From contig CALAWF010000027.1 in the NCBI GenBank assembly GCA_937894665.1, forward strand, positions 1 through 35,752: a stretch of 35,752 nucleotides of DNA, given 5' to 3'. Source of the DNA: an uncultured bacterium. GTDB taxonomy: Bacteria; Cyanobacteriota; Vampirovibrionia; Gastranaerophilales; Gastranaerophilaceae. The notes beneath the pieces are model-generated. The model saw nothing but the letters and a program-made list of their open reading frames with translations. It was not told where the DNA came from and did no database searches. Shown in pieces: positions 1 through 8,280 of this stretch (position 1 is the stretch's first letter; every line of letters begins with the position of its first letter). Position numbers and translations under genes: made by a program.

Positions 1-357
1 GCAAGTTTCATAAGACCAATCAGCATCCAATTCTCGCAAAAGATTAATAACTGTAATTTTAACTTCATTGTTCAAATTAGGATTTTTTAAAGTATCCCAC
101 AATTTGTTTATAAGTTCTTCTTTGGGGGTATAATGCTCTAATAAAAAGCATATTACAGGTATTTTTTCAGTCTTTGCATTAACCAATTCTTTTAACAAAA
201 GTTTTGATAAAACAGTCTTATCTGTTTGAGAATCAAGCATTTCAAAATCTGCGAGGCAATTTGGAATATCCTGCACAGAATTAATTTTATTTAAAAGAGC
301 CGTTAATGAAGCCTTTAGCTCAAATGGATTTAGCTGTTTGAATTTTGGAGATGTCAT
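1..357 (-). CDS. Uncharacterised helical protein, 3' end outside window
   Basis: The reverse strand is open from an ATG at 357 to the window edge, giving 119 residues without a stop. The protein starts MTSPKFKQLNPFEL and is rich in Leu/Lys amphipathic segments, like an alpha-helical or HEAT-type repeat protein; I recognise no catalytic motif. It begins only 9 bases after the stop of the zinc-finger gene upstream (367-642), so the two are probably co-transcribed. Function unknown. The C-terminus is not in the window, so length and domain content cannot be judged. Confidence 0.65.
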   Translation of the reverse strand, partial: MTSPKFKQLNPFELKASLTALLNKINSVQDIPNCLADFEMLDSQTDKTVLSKLLLKELVNAKTEKIPVICFLLEHYTPKEELINKLWDTLKNPNLNNEVKITVINLLRELDADWSYETC

Positions 358-366
358 AAAATCTTT

Positions 367-642
367 TTATCTAGCCTTTCCCCAGAACGCATCCAAAATT
401 TGCTGAGCTTCAGCAGATGGCATTCGGTCTTGCAATATCAAATACTGAACTGCAATCATTGTACATTCAGAACAAATATTAACCCCCGGACCTTGTATCA
501 TTTTTACGACCTGAGTATTTGGACGACCGCAAAAACTACAATATACAAGTTCGTTGTTATGACTTTCTTCATTATGGTTATGTGCTTCTTCAGCTAGATG
601 TTTCTTTTTTGCACCAAGGCTGACTACTTTATCATCTGACAT
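367..642 (-). CDS. Stand-alone ClpX-type zinc-finger protein
   Basis: This 91-aa protein carries the C4 zinc-binding domain normally found at the N-terminus of ClpX: YCSFCGRP (Cys35, Cys38) and GVNICSEC (Cys57, Cys60), with the GP dipeptide before the second pair. The AAA+ ATPase part of ClpX is absent. In ClpX this domain dimerises and docks adaptors and substrates, so a solo copy could be an adaptor or competitor for ClpXP; that role is inference. A His/Glu/Asn-rich stretch (residues 18-31) precedes the domain. I chose the ATG at 642 because AAAGGAGA lies 7 bases upstream; the frame is open 17 codons further upstream but with no such site. It is followed at 9 bases by the partial gene 1-357. 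Confidence 0.75.
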   Translation of the reverse strand: MSDDKVVSLGAKKKHLAEEAHNHNEESHNNELVYCSFCGRPNTQVVKMIQGPGVNICSECTMIAVQYLILQDRMPSAEAQQILDAFWGKAR

Positions 643-754
643 ATAATTCTCCTTTACGCTCCTATTGTAACTTAAATTAATGAAATTTGCCATATTTTTA
701 TTATTAAATTATAATTACGTTAACAACAACTTAACATGTTATAGAGAGGGATGT

Positions 755-1351
755 ATGAAAAAAGTTTTATTGTTGGTTAGTATTTTATTTGTTGCGGTTG
801 TTTCAACTGCGTGTATTAACAATCTTGCAGTACAAGATTTAAACAATAAGGCTCAGAGCTTTATGGAAAAAGGGGATTATACTCAAGCAATTGAAAGATT
901 AAAATCAAGTATAGACTTAGACCCATCGATTTTTGAAACTCATTACAACCTTGCAGTTGCTTATACAAAAGCAGAAGATTACATCAATGCGATGGATGAA
1001 TTCAAAAAAGCTCAAGAATTAAAACCGAATTTCCCAGATGTATATTACTCTCTTGCAACAGCAGAAAACAATTTAGCAGTTGATATGACTCAATTAAAAG
1101 TCCGTATGAATATGGATGATACCCTTTTTACTCCAAAGTCAGAAGACTCATCAACCTTAGAGTTATCTAAAACTCTTACAGACAAAGAAAAGAATTTAAT
1201 TTCTGAATTATACGATTCTGCAGTCTCTAATTATGAAAAATATCTTGAATTAAATCCTAACGCTGAAGATAAAGCAGAAGTAAATGCTCAAATCGAAAAA
1301 ATTCAAGAAGAACAAAATCCACAAAAAGCTAAAAGGCAAATAGAAGAATAA
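755..1351 (+). CDS. TPR-repeat putative lipoprotein
   Basis: This is a 198-aa protein. The N-terminus is a signal peptide (MKKVLLLVSILFVAVVSTAC) ending in a lipobox-like STA-Cys, so it is probably lipidated and membrane anchored. Two tetratricopeptide repeats follow at about residues 30-100 (GDYTQAIERLKSSIDLDP and EDYINAMDEFKKAQELKP). The C-terminus is charged and helical. TPRs mediate protein-protein contacts, so a scaffold role in the envelope is likely; partners are unknown. The ATG at 755 is chosen because a GAGAGGG site precedes it and it places the signal peptide at the N-terminus; the frame stays open upstream to 680. lgt, the enzyme that lipidates such proteins, starts 4 bases downstream. 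Confidence 0.75.
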   Translation: MKKVLLLVSILFVAVVSTACINNLAVQDLNNKAQSFMEKGDYTQAIERLKSSIDLDPSIFETHYNLAVAYTKAEDYINAMDEFKKAQELKPNFPDVYYSLATAENNLAVDMTQLKVRMNMDDTLFTPKSEDSSTLELSKTLTDKEKNLISELYDSAVSNYEKYLELNPNAEDKAEVNAQIEKIQEEQNPQKAKRQIEE

Positions 1352-1355
1352 AAAT

Positions 1356-2153
1356 ATGATTATTCCAGCCCCAGAGGATATTGCATTTAATTTATTTTCA
1401 ATTCCTATTTATTGGTACGGGATAACAATGGCAAGTGCAATATTTGTCGCTATTTTATGTGCAAATTTTTTGTTTAATAAAACAAACCCAAAACTTAAAA
1501 AGGATACCATCTTAGAATATGCCCCCGTTTTAATCATTTCGGGAATTTTATGTGCAAGATTGTATTTCTGTCTTTTGAATGCACCACACTATCTAAATAA
1601 CCCACTAGAAATTTTAGATATAAGAGAAGGGGGACTATCAATCCATGGGGCAATTATAGGCGGATTGATTAGTATGTACGTAATAGCAAAGAAATCAAAG
1701 ACGCCATTTTTCAATATAATAGATGCAATTTCTTGCTCTACAATTTTAGGACAAGCTATCGGACGTTGGGGAAATTATTTTAACTCCGAAGCCTACGGAC
1801 TCCCTGTTGCAAATCAAACTTGGGGGCTATTTATACCGGAAAGCAAAAGAATTGCACAATACGCAGACTTTTCACTTTTTCACCCGACATTTTTGTATGA
1901 GAGTATTTTAGACCTGATTTCGTTTTTCATCCTTACATTTATTTATTTAAAATTCGGGAAAAAATATAGAGGGCTAACATTTTTTGCGTATTTAATCTTT
2001 TATTCAATTATCAGATTTTTTATCGAACAAATAAGAATTGACAGTGCAATGAATATACATTCTATTCCAATTGCTGAAATAGTTTCGGTATTATTATTTG
2101 TATGCGGAATAGTTGGACTTTTATTCGTTACTTTCAAATCAAAAAGAATTTAA
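1356..2153 (+). CDS. lgt: Prolipoprotein diacylglyceryl transferase (Lgt)
   Basis: This 265-aa polytopic membrane enzyme transfers diacylglycerol from phosphatidylglycerol to the lipobox cysteine of prolipoproteins, the first step of lipoprotein maturation in the inner membrane. Family signatures are clear: GGLSIHGAIIGG, the Lgt signature GRWGNYFNSEAYG, HPTFLYES, and RFFIEQIRID near the C-terminus. About seven hydrophobic segments are visible and the length is normal. It starts 4 bases after the TPR lipoprotein gene and probably shares its transcript. Its 3' end overlaps the convergent cyclo-ligase gene by 4 bases. Confidence 0.95.
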   Translation: MIIPAPEDIAFNLFSIPIYWYGITMASAIFVAILCANFLFNKTNPKLKKDTILEYAPVLIISGILCARLYFCLLNAPHYLNNPLEILDIREGGLSIHGAIIGGLISMYVIAKKSKTPFFNIIDAISCSTILGQAIGRWGNYFNSEAYGLPVANQTWGLFIPESKRIAQYADFSLFHPTFLYESILDLISFFILTFIYLKFGKKYRGLTFFAYLIFYSIIRFFIEQIRIDSAMNIHSIPIAEIVSVLLFVCGIVGLLFVTFKSKRI

Positions 2154-2668
2154 CCAAGAACAACATCATCAACTTTTTGGTCATAATTATCAATCGGAAG
2201 CTCTTCGACAAATAAACACTCTGGAATAACAACTATCGATTGAAAACTTTTACCATATTTTGCCAAAAATCTATCATAAAACCCTCCGCCATAGCCTAAG
2301 CGATAACCTCTTTTATCAGCCATCAAGGCAGGAACAATAACCAAATCCAAAACGCTAGGACTTACAGAATTTGAAGTTGGTTCAAAGATATTAAATTCGG
2401 ACTTTTTTAATTCTGCACCATTAGAAAAATCACAAACTTCAAGCTCTAAACCATTCACTCTTGGCAAAAAAAAGTTCTTTCCAGAATTTTCAACCAAATC
2501 CAAAAGATTAACTTCATATTTTGTCGGGTAAAAAATCATTATATTTTTTGAATTTTTGTAAAATGAATGAGCCGCAAGATTTTCTCTAATCTTTGTTGAA
2601 ATATTTACAATATCTAAAGTTTTTCGAATATCTTTTGCGTTTCTACGCAAAGTAGTTTTATTATCCAT
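2150..2668 (-). CDS. ygfA: 5-formyltetrahydrofolate cyclo-ligase
   Basis: This 172-aa enzyme converts 5-formyl-THF to 5,10-methenyl-THF using ATP (one-carbon metabolism, cytoplasm). The family signature is present near the C-terminus: DLVIVPALMADKRGYRLGYG followed by GGFYDRFL. The N-terminal basic stretch (TTLRRNAKDIRKTL) and the FYPTKYEVNLLDL segment also match. It is slightly short for the family (usually 180-200 aa) but complete in its key motifs. It is convergent with lgt (4-base overlap) and stands as a single gene. Confidence 0.92.
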   Translation of the reverse strand: MDNKTTLRRNAKDIRKTLDIVNISTKIRENLAAHSFYKNSKNIMIFYPTKYEVNLLDLVENSGKNFFLPRVNGLELEVCDFSNGAELKKSEFNIFEPTSNSVSPSVLDLVIVPALMADKRGYRLGYGGGFYDRFLAKYGKSFQSIVVIPECLFVEELPIDNYDQKVDDVVLG

Positions 2669-2748
2669 CCTTTTAATATATAATAAAAACGTATCAAGAT
2701 CTTCATCCGTAAAACTAATTTTATTTTAAAAAGGGGTAATAAATTAAC

Positions 2749-3321
2749 ATGGGAAATGAGAATAAATTAATCAATCCGAATTGGGCAAAACACGGATATA
2801 TCCAAGTTTACACCGGAGATGGGAAAGGTAAAACTACAGCATCTTTAGGACTTGCGATGCGTGCATTAGGGCGAAATTGGAAGGTCTTAATTGTCATGTT
2901 CACCAAGGGGGGAAACGATTACGGAGAATTAAACAGCTTTAGAGAACTTTCTCCAAAAATTTCTGATAATCTTAAAATTGTTCAAGCAGGATTAGATAGG
3001 ATTGTTTACCTCGACAACGAAACAGACGACGACGTCAAAGAAATAAAAAAAGGGTGGGAATTAGCAAAACAAGCTATCCAAAACGACGAATATCAGCTAA
3101 TAATCCTAGATGAAGCCAATATAGCAATTGATTTGAGAATTCTTAATGTAGATGAAGTACTTGATGTTTTGAAAAACAAACCGGAAGAGATGGAAATCGT
3201 TTTGACCGGACGAAATGCACACCCCAAAATTATTGAAATCGCACATCTTGTTTCTGAAATCAAACCAATTAAACATTACTGGGATACAGGAATTGCTGCA
3301 AGAAAAGGAATTGAATACTAA
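2749..3321 (+). CDS. cobO: Cob(I)yrinic acid a,c-diamide adenosyltransferase
   Basis: This 190-aa CobA/CobO/BtuR-type ATP:corrinoid adenosyltransferase adds the 5'-deoxyadenosyl group to reduced corrinoids. The N-terminal P-loop GDGKGKTT (residues 23-30) follows GYIQVYT, and ILDEANIAID supplies the Walker B-like segment. LTGRNAHPKII and the conserved tail HYWDTGIAARKGIEY are family hallmarks. No other cobalamin genes are nearby, and the short leader (about 80 bases) shows no cobalamin riboswitch. Salvage of corrinoids is therefore as likely as de novo synthesis. The start is preceded by AAAAGGGGTAATAAATTAAC. Confidence 0.93.
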   Translation: MGNENKLINPNWAKHGYIQVYTGDGKGKTTASLGLAMRALGRNWKVLIVMFTKGGNDYGELNSFRELSPKISDNLKIVQAGLDRIVYLDNETDDDVKEIKKGWELAKQAIQNDEYQLIILDEANIAIDLRILNVDEVLDVLKNKPEEMEIVLTGRNAHPKIIEIAHLVSEIKPIKHYWDTGIAARKGIEY

Positions 3322-3332
3322 AATTCATTCAC

Positions 3333-5210
3333 CTAGTTTTGGAACATTTGGAATGTCTTTTCAATACTCTTAGAAATTAACTGTTTAACTGTTTCATATT
3401 CTGTTGATAATGAAGAAATTTCAGCATCTAATTTCTTAGATTTCATATCAATTGAATCTTCTTTATATGTTAATTCAGCTTTCTTTTGAGTAAATTCTGC
3501 CTCTGCTCTTGCAATTGCATCAGAATCAGTTTCTTCAACAACATAGCCTGTTTCATTATATCTTGTTTGGTAGAAATAGCCATCATCGTGAAGAGAACTC
3601 ATTGCATATTTACCTGTTTTTAGGGCATTTTCAAGATATTCATTATCCTGAACAGAAGCATCTTCTCTCCAACCGTTTTCGCAAAGATTGTTATACAATT
3701 GGTCATAGAAATCAGCCAATTTTTCTTTTTGAGAAGTAACGGTAGTACTTGCCTGACCAAAATATTTGTAGCTGCTATCATCTGTTACAAATGCAGATGT
3801 ATCAGTAGATTTACCAACAACATATCCTGAATCACTGCCATTCATATAGTTATCAAAATATGTTAAGAATGATGATACTAAGTTTGATAAACTTACAGCT
3901 TGGTAAGAAACTTTTTTACCACTACAAGTACCAATTCTGTTATTTTCATTTGCATTTATAAACGCACTGTTTTCAGTCATTGAAGTATCACTGGTTTTTG
4001 AACCTACAGAAATAGCATTTGCTGCTTTCAAGTTTACGTTTTGAATCATTGTCATTGCATATTTCAATGCTTCATTTGTTGTTGAATCAACATTCAAACC
4101 GGTTCCAATTGCTTGGTTATAACCAAATGCTTCTGCTATCGTGTACATCAACTTTTGTGCATATTTAGCCATATCATCAGCACTGCCATTTTGAGTCATC
4201 AAAACAATATTTGATGCCAACAAATCACCAATAGTCATGTTTTTAATAGTATCAGAATCTTTTTCGATAACTCCGTTAGAAATGATTGTAAATCCATCGT
4301 CTTTGATATTATTTTCATCCATTTGAAATTTACTATCATCGACATCAATAACTTTATTACTGTCATCATCCGTTTTGGGATATTGCTTAATAAAATCAGC
4401 TTTTTCTTTCTGTAAATCAGTCAATATTTTTTCTTTAGCAGTATAATCTTCTGGATCATTATCTTTATCTGCTAATTGAAGAGTTTGTTGAGCCTTTTTA
4501 ATCTTAGTATCATAATCAGAAATTGTAGCATTATATTTTACAGAACTGATTTGCCCATCTCCTAAAGTAAGTTGAGCCAAATCAAGAACTTTTTTACCAA
4601 TTGCATCAGACAAAATCAAAGCAGCTTTATCCATACCATCAACAGAATTTTTATCTAATGGAGTAGAACCCATGCCAGCCCCTGCATTCCAACCTACATT
4701 ACCTGTAGTCGCAGAGGTATCAACAGCACTGGTATCTAAAGTCAAAGAACCATCATTTGACTTTTTATAAACATAATCTGTTGTAGTAATTGAATTAGCA
4801 GTATCTTGAGTAACAATTCCATTAGGAACTAATGCTGCAATAAACTTATCTCTTGAGTCCGCAGATGGAATTCCGCCAGCTTTAGAAATACCTGCCGCTC
4901 TTGCTGCTGCTGCATATTCAGAGTTCAAAACAATTGCACCTGATGAAGTTGTAACCATATAAGGGTTATAATCATTAGCTGCAGATGGGGCCATCAGTAA
5001 ATTATAAGTCAAACCATAATCATTTTCTACTAAATCGTTTTTCCAAACTAATTTAGTTGCATTCATGGCATTGGCATAAGTAGCAGAAATATCAGATAAC
5101 TGATTAGTTATCTCAAGTTTTTGCTGAGCAAGTTCGGTTGATTTGTATTCACAATCAGCCTTTCTCGCCGTTATGCACAAAAATCTTGCTTGTGACGTTG
5201 CCAATCCCAT
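3333..5210 (-). CDS. Large uncharacterised protein under a sigma-28-type promoter
   Basis: This is a 625-aa protein of unknown function. There is no Sec signal peptide and no membrane segment. Residues 1-60 (starting MGLATSQARFLCITARKADC) and the last 70 residues (KKLDAEISSLSTEYETVKQL and on) look helical or coiled-coil. The middle is Ser/Thr/Asp/Asn-rich and low in Cys. Helical ends around a variable centre are the plan of flagellin and hook-associated proteins, and the upstream promoter is a consensus flagellar (FliA) promoter. I therefore infer a protein exported by the flagellar type III apparatus or otherwise made with late flagellar genes. I recall similar MGLA-xSQAR-starting proteins in gut Vampirovibrionia but cannot verify this here. 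AGGATTTAGAAAA precedes the ATG. Confidence 0.7.
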   Translation of the reverse strand: MGLATSQARFLCITARKADCEYKSTELAQQKLEITNQLSDISATYANAMNATKLVWKNDLVENDYGLTYNLLMAPSAANDYNPYMVTTSSGAIVLNSEYAAAARAAGISKAGGIPSADSRDKFIAALVPNGIVTQDTANSITTTDYVYKKSNDGSLTLDTSAVDTSATTGNVGWNAGAGMGSTPLDKNSVDGMDKAALILSDAIGKKVLDLAQLTLGDGQISSVKYNATISDYDTKIKKAQQTLQLADKDNDPEDYTAKEKILTDLQKEKADFIKQYPKTDDDSNKVIDVDDSKFQMDENNIKDDGFTIISNGVIEKDSDTIKNMTIGDLLASNIVLMTQNGSADDMAKYAQKLMYTIAEAFGYNQAIGTGLNVDSTTNEALKYAMTMIQNVNLKAANAISVGSKTSDTSMTENSAFINANENNRIGTCSGKKVSYQAVSLSNLVSSFLTYFDNYMNGSDSGYVVGKSTDTSAFVTDDSSYKYFGQASTTVTSQKEKLADFYDQLYNNLCENGWREDASVQDNEYLENALKTGKYAMSSLHDDGYFYQTRYNETGYVVEETDSDAIARAEAEFTQKKAELTYKEDSIDMKSKKLDAEISSLSTEYETVKQLISKSIEKTFQMFQN

Positions 5211-5255
5211 TTTTCTAAATCCTTTCGATTTATAGTATTCCTTTGGTTACCTATG

Positions 5256-5282
5256 TTATCGGCATTTTTAATCAAAACTTTA
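5256..5282 (-). promoter_or_regulatory. Consensus sigma-28 (FliA) promoter
   Basis: Read on the reverse strand, the sequence is TAAAGTTT, 11 bases, GCCGATAA (plus-strand 5282 down to 5256). This is exactly the E. coli-type FliA consensus TAAAGTTT-N11-GCCGATAA, with correct spacing. It lies about 46 bases upstream of the ATG at 5210 and points into the 625-aa gene. A FliA/WhiG-like sigma factor is encoded at 12284-12949 in the same window. Confidence 0.85.
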
Positions 5283-5325
5283 GACATGTTTAAGACTTTT
5301 GTAATATTTTGTTACAATTAACATT

Positions 5326-5853
5326 TTATTTCAGAATCTGCCGAGTCATAATAACTTTTCCATCGGAGTTATAGCAATTTTGCCCTTTCCAATGTGCAAT
5401 TAAATTACCGGAATTATTAAAAATAAATGTTTCGCCTTCCGAAACTCGAAATGTCATATTAACAAGATTTCCTCTTGTATCATACTTGTAAGATTTATAA
5501 GGATAATTTGTAGAAGTTCGCTCTTCCGTATGAGTTAGAACACCATTTTTGCCATAATACAAAACGGTTAAAGGATTATCTTTATACACAATCCCATAGC
5601 TTCCATCAGAAAAATATGCCAAAGTTCGATCTTTCAAATCCGTAAAACCTTTTAACATATTTTGAATATTTTCATCTCTATCAATATCAAGATAATTATT
5701 TTTCAAATTTTCTATACTTAAAGGTTTTGGTTTATCTTGCAAAATTATATCTTGAGCCTCACTTGCCGTATATTCAACCCCTCCGGTAATAACAGTCGCC
5801 ATTGAAGCCGTAGGAAATAATAATATTGCAAGTAAAAATATCCATTTTTTCAT
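5326..5853 (-). CDS. Secreted protein of unknown function
   Basis: This 175-aa protein has a clear Sec signal peptide (MKKWIFLLAILLFPTASMA, probable cleavage after the second Ala). The mature part contains short repeats of the form Y-D-x-x-G-N-L (KYDTRGNLVNMTF, IFNNSGNLIAHW, YNSDGKVIMT), similar in spacing to RHS/YD-type or MORN-like beta-hairpins. I recognise no catalytic motif. It is divergent from the BamE-like gene at 5965. A sigma-70-type promoter (TATAAT about 10 bases before the start codon in the reverse leader, with TTGGAT 16 bases upstream) is visible. It is probably periplasmic or surface located. Confidence 0.7.
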   Translation of the reverse strand: MKKWIFLLAILLFPTASMATVITGGVEYTASEAQDIILQDKPKPLSIENLKNNYLDIDRDENIQNMLKGFTDLKDRTLAYFSDGSYGIVYKDNPLTVLYYGKNGVLTHTEERTSTNYPYKSYKYDTRGNLVNMTFRVSEGETFIFNNSGNLIAHWKGQNCYNSDGKVIMTRQILK

Positions 5854-5916
5854 ACTTTTATTATAATGAAATTTTTACAAAATCCAACTTGAACTATTTA
5901 AAAATATACGATAATT

Positions 5917-5925
5917 TGCTATAAT
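5917..5925 (+). promoter_or_regulatory. Extended -10 promoter of the envelope-protein operon
   Basis: TGCTATAAT is a perfect extended -10 element 39 bases before the ATG at 5965. A second -10-like TAATTT (5912-5917) lies 17 bases after TTGAAC (5889-5894). Either would drive the 5965-7596 gene group. Confidence 0.6.
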
Positions 5926-5964
5926 ATTTGAAAAATATGCAGTTGGAAGAAAAAGGGAAATATT

Positions 5965-6459
5965 ATGAAAAAGATATTAGCTTCATTATTAGTTTTAAGT
6001 GTTACACTTCCTGCTTTTGCAATCAATGAACAAAAATTGAGCAGAAAATGCAGAAGACATCCTGAAAAATGTCAAGTTCAAATGACAACACCAATCAAAG
6101 AACAACAAATGACTTTAGGAATTGTTCAACGCAATGTAAAAGTTGGAACATCGCAAGCTGAAGTTGCTGAAATTTTAGGCTCTCCAAATATCGTTACTCA
6201 AGATGCTGATGGGTTAGAAACTTGGGTTTATGACAAAGTTTCTTCAATTACAGCATATAACAATTCCGGTTTTGGAGTTGGAGTAGGCGGACTCGGCGGA
6301 GGATACGGTTCCGGAGGTTTCGGCGGAGGACTTGCCAATGTCGGATACAACAAAAATGGAGGAGTTGCTCAATCTGTCCAAAAAACACTTACCGTTGTTC
6401 TAAAATTTGATTCAACCGGAAAAGTTTCAAAAGTGTCATACCACATGAGTACATTCTAG
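5965..6459 (+). CDS. BamE/SmpA-like periplasmic protein with Gly-rich insert
   Basis: This 164-aa protein has a Sec signal peptide (MKKILASLLVLSVTLPAFA). The core matches the SmpA/OmlA (BamE) fold: VGTSQAEVAEILGSPNIV, then ETWVYDK, then a C-terminal strand TVVLKFDSTGKVSKVSYH. A Gly-rich loop (about residues 100-130, GVGVGGLGGGYGSGG and on) is inserted between the strands. BamE domains act in outer-membrane assembly or as lipoprotein partners. Here the mature N-terminus lacks a lipobox Cys, so it is probably soluble in the periplasm. It heads a gene group with 6470 and 6991. Confidence 0.75.
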   Translation: MKKILASLLVLSVTLPAFAINEQKLSRKCRRHPEKCQVQMTTPIKEQQMTLGIVQRNVKVGTSQAEVAEILGSPNIVTQDADGLETWVYDKVSSITAYNNSGFGVGVGGLGGGYGSGGFGGGLANVGYNKNGGVAQSVQKTLTVVLKFDSTGKVSKVSYHMSTF

Positions 6460-6469
6460 GAGAAAATTA

Positions 6470-6994
6470 ATGTTTAAGAAAATATTATTAATTCTCTTTG
6501 TTTTATGCCTTTCACTTCCTGTTTGTGCAAAGAAAAGAGAAGCAGAACAAATTATTACTCCAATGACTCAATTGGAAAAACGACAATTCCAAACAAGAAC
6601 GTATGATATAAGCGACAAACCTTTAATTATGAAAGCAATGCTAAATGTATTACAAGATGAAGGTTTTATCGTTTATAATGCCAACCCTTTATTAGGTTTT
6701 ATCTATGGAGTAAAGGATTTCGACACCTCTGATCCCAATATTGATATTACAAAAGAATTTGGGCTTTCTAAATCTCGTCTAAATTGGAACGGTGTAAAAG
6801 TTGCGACAATAGAAACAACGGCAAACGTTACTGAATACGGAAAAAGTATAAAGGTTAGAGTTAATTTCAAACGCAAATTGTTGAATATGTACGGAAACGC
6901 ACAATTCATTGATGATGTTAATGACGAAAATTATTACCAAGACTTTTTCTCAAAAGTAGATAAAGCAATATTCTTACAAAAGCAAAAAATATGA
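6470..6994 (+). CDS. Exported protein, first of a tandem paralogue pair
   Basis: This 174-aa protein has a signal peptide (MFKKILLILFVLCLSLPVCA). The mature domain includes LEKRQFQTRTYD, a helix VLQDEGFIV and LLGFIYGVKDFD. These align with LELREMQTRVFE, TLQDSGFVI and DLGFIRAQKTF in the next gene, so the two are tandem duplicates. The Q-T-R-x-(Y/F)-(D/E) plus LQD-x-GF plus LGxI pattern resembles a family of proteobacterial envelope lipoproteins of unknown function (recalled, not searched). It starts 10 bases after the BamE-like gene and overlaps the next gene by 4 bases (ATGA), so translation is probably coupled. Confidence 0.75.
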   Translation: MFKKILLILFVLCLSLPVCAKKREAEQIITPMTQLEKRQFQTRTYDISDKPLIMKAMLNVLQDEGFIVYNANPLLGFIYGVKDFDTSDPNIDITKEFGLSKSRLNWNGVKVATIETTANVTEYGKSIKVRVNFKRKLLNMYGNAQFIDDVNDENYYQDFFSKVDKAIFLQKQKI

Positions 6995-7596
6995 TAAAAA
7001 AACTTTTTACAACTACATTAGCTTTTTTGATTCTTTTTGCAACAAGCAACTGTGCAATCGCAAAAAGAACTAAAAAAATGAGCCTGCTTGAGTTAAGGGA
7101 AATGCAAACCCGAGTTTTTGAAACCCCTGATACTACAAGAGTTATGAAATCTGCTATAAACACCTTACAAGATAGCGGATTTGTAATTCAAGAAATTGAT
7201 ACCGACTTAGGCTTCATTAGAGCTCAAAAGACATTCAAAAAACACCACATTGACAAAAAACGTGTTGCCGGGTGGTCAATGGTTTTAGCATTAATGACAG
7301 CGACAACAGTTTTATCCTATGGTTCAAATATCGGTTCAATGTATGATCCTTCAATGCGGATCTCTAATGAAATGAAAGATAAAACCGCAATTGTGGATGC
7401 CAATGTAGATGTAGAAAAATTTGGAAATTCTAAAACAAAAGTGAGATTTGTTTTAGTCGAAAAAATATTACAAAATGCAGATGGATATTCATTCGTAAAA
7501 TCTGCACCAACAAATGTTATTAGACTTTACAAACCGAATGTTTATCAAGAATTTTTTGCCCAATTGGATAAAAGTATTTTTTATGAGGGGATATAA
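6991..7596 (+). CDS. Exported protein, second of a tandem paralogue pair
   Basis: This 201-aa protein has an N-terminal signal sequence (MIKKLFTTTLAFLILFATSNCAIA). The Cys in SNC could be a weak lipobox, otherwise cleavage is after AIA. It is paralogous to 6470-6994 over the QTRVFE/LQDSGF/LGFIRAQKTF region, but has an additional hydrophobic segment (about residues 90-110, GWSMVLALMTATTVLSYG). Both copies end in a similar (Y)QEFFAQLDKSIF/YQDFFSKVDKAIF motif. Function unknown; probably works with its sister and the BamE-like protein in the envelope. Confidence 0.75.
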   Translation: MIKKLFTTTLAFLILFATSNCAIAKRTKKMSLLELREMQTRVFETPDTTRVMKSAINTLQDSGFVIQEIDTDLGFIRAQKTFKKHHIDKKRVAGWSMVLALMTATTVLSYGSNIGSMYDPSMRISNEMKDKTAIVDANVDVEKFGNSKTKVRFVLVEKILQNADGYSFVKSAPTNVIRLYKPNVYQEFFAQLDKSIFYEGI

Positions 7597-7599
7597 TTT

Positions 7600-8280
7600 A
7601 TGCAATATGTTGCAATAAAAAAAGAAATAAAAAATAATGAAGAAGTTTTTGTTGTTAATGCCATTCCACTCAAAAATAAAAACAAATCAATTGTTCAAAA
7701 AATTCCGCACCCGCTAGGTTCTGACGGAATGGAATTCAAAACACTGGAAGAAGCAAAGGATGCAATTATTAGAGCCGGTTTTTCGTATATTTTACCAAAC
7801 GGTCAAAAAGAAACAAAAGCTCCTCAAAAAACGCCTAAAATAACCTACACAACAAATAGTTATGACGAACTTATTTATACCACAATTAAAGAAAAAACAA
7901 ATTCATCCAATGCGAATGTTTGTGCTGCTGCAATCCTTGCAATCTCGGAATTTCCTAAAGAAGAAACCTTTAAAATTCTCTTTTCAAAATTCGGAGAAGA
8001 TAATGATTTGATAAGAAAAAATGCAATATCCGGAGTGTGCAGATATGCTAAAATTCTACAAAACAAAATTATAGAAACGCTAAAATCCTCAAACTGGGTT
8101 GAAATAAATTCTGCAATCTCCTGCATTACTAATCTCGCAACAAATTCTGATATTGAATTAGATAAATTTATTATTCCACTAATCAATGCAACAAAAGACT
8201 CCAATCCTATAGTTCAAACAAATGCACTACAGGCTTTGGCTATTGTTTACCAAAATTACAAAAAAAATCAAAAAATTTAA
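7600..8280 (+). CDS. HEAT-like repeat protein
   Basis: This 226-aa protein has no signal peptide. The N-terminal 70 residues form a small alpha/beta region (MQYVAIKKEIKNNEEVFVVN and on). From about residue 85 onward come helical pairs typical of HEAT repeats (VCAAAILAISEFPKEETFKIL, LIRKNAISGVCRYAKIL, EINSAISCITNLA, IVQTNALQALAIVYQ). It is probably a protein-binding scaffold. It starts 3 bases after the paralogue gene, with GAGGGGATATAATTT as ribosome site, so it likely belongs to the same operon. Confidence 0.65.
   Translation: MQYVAIKKEIKNNEEVFVVNAIPLKNKNKSIVQKIPHPLGSDGMEFKTLEEAKDAIIRAGFSYILPNGQKETKAPQKTPKITYTTNSYDELIYTTIKEKTNSSNANVCAAAILAISEFPKEETFKILFSKFGEDNDLIRKNAISGVCRYAKILQNKIIETLKSSNWVEINSAISCITNLATNSDIELDKFIIPLINATKDSNPIVQTNALQALAIVYQNYKKNQKI

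Noticed and set aside
2669..2748. Cobalamin riboswitch before cobO
   Set aside because: The leader is too short and has no B12-box-like sequence.
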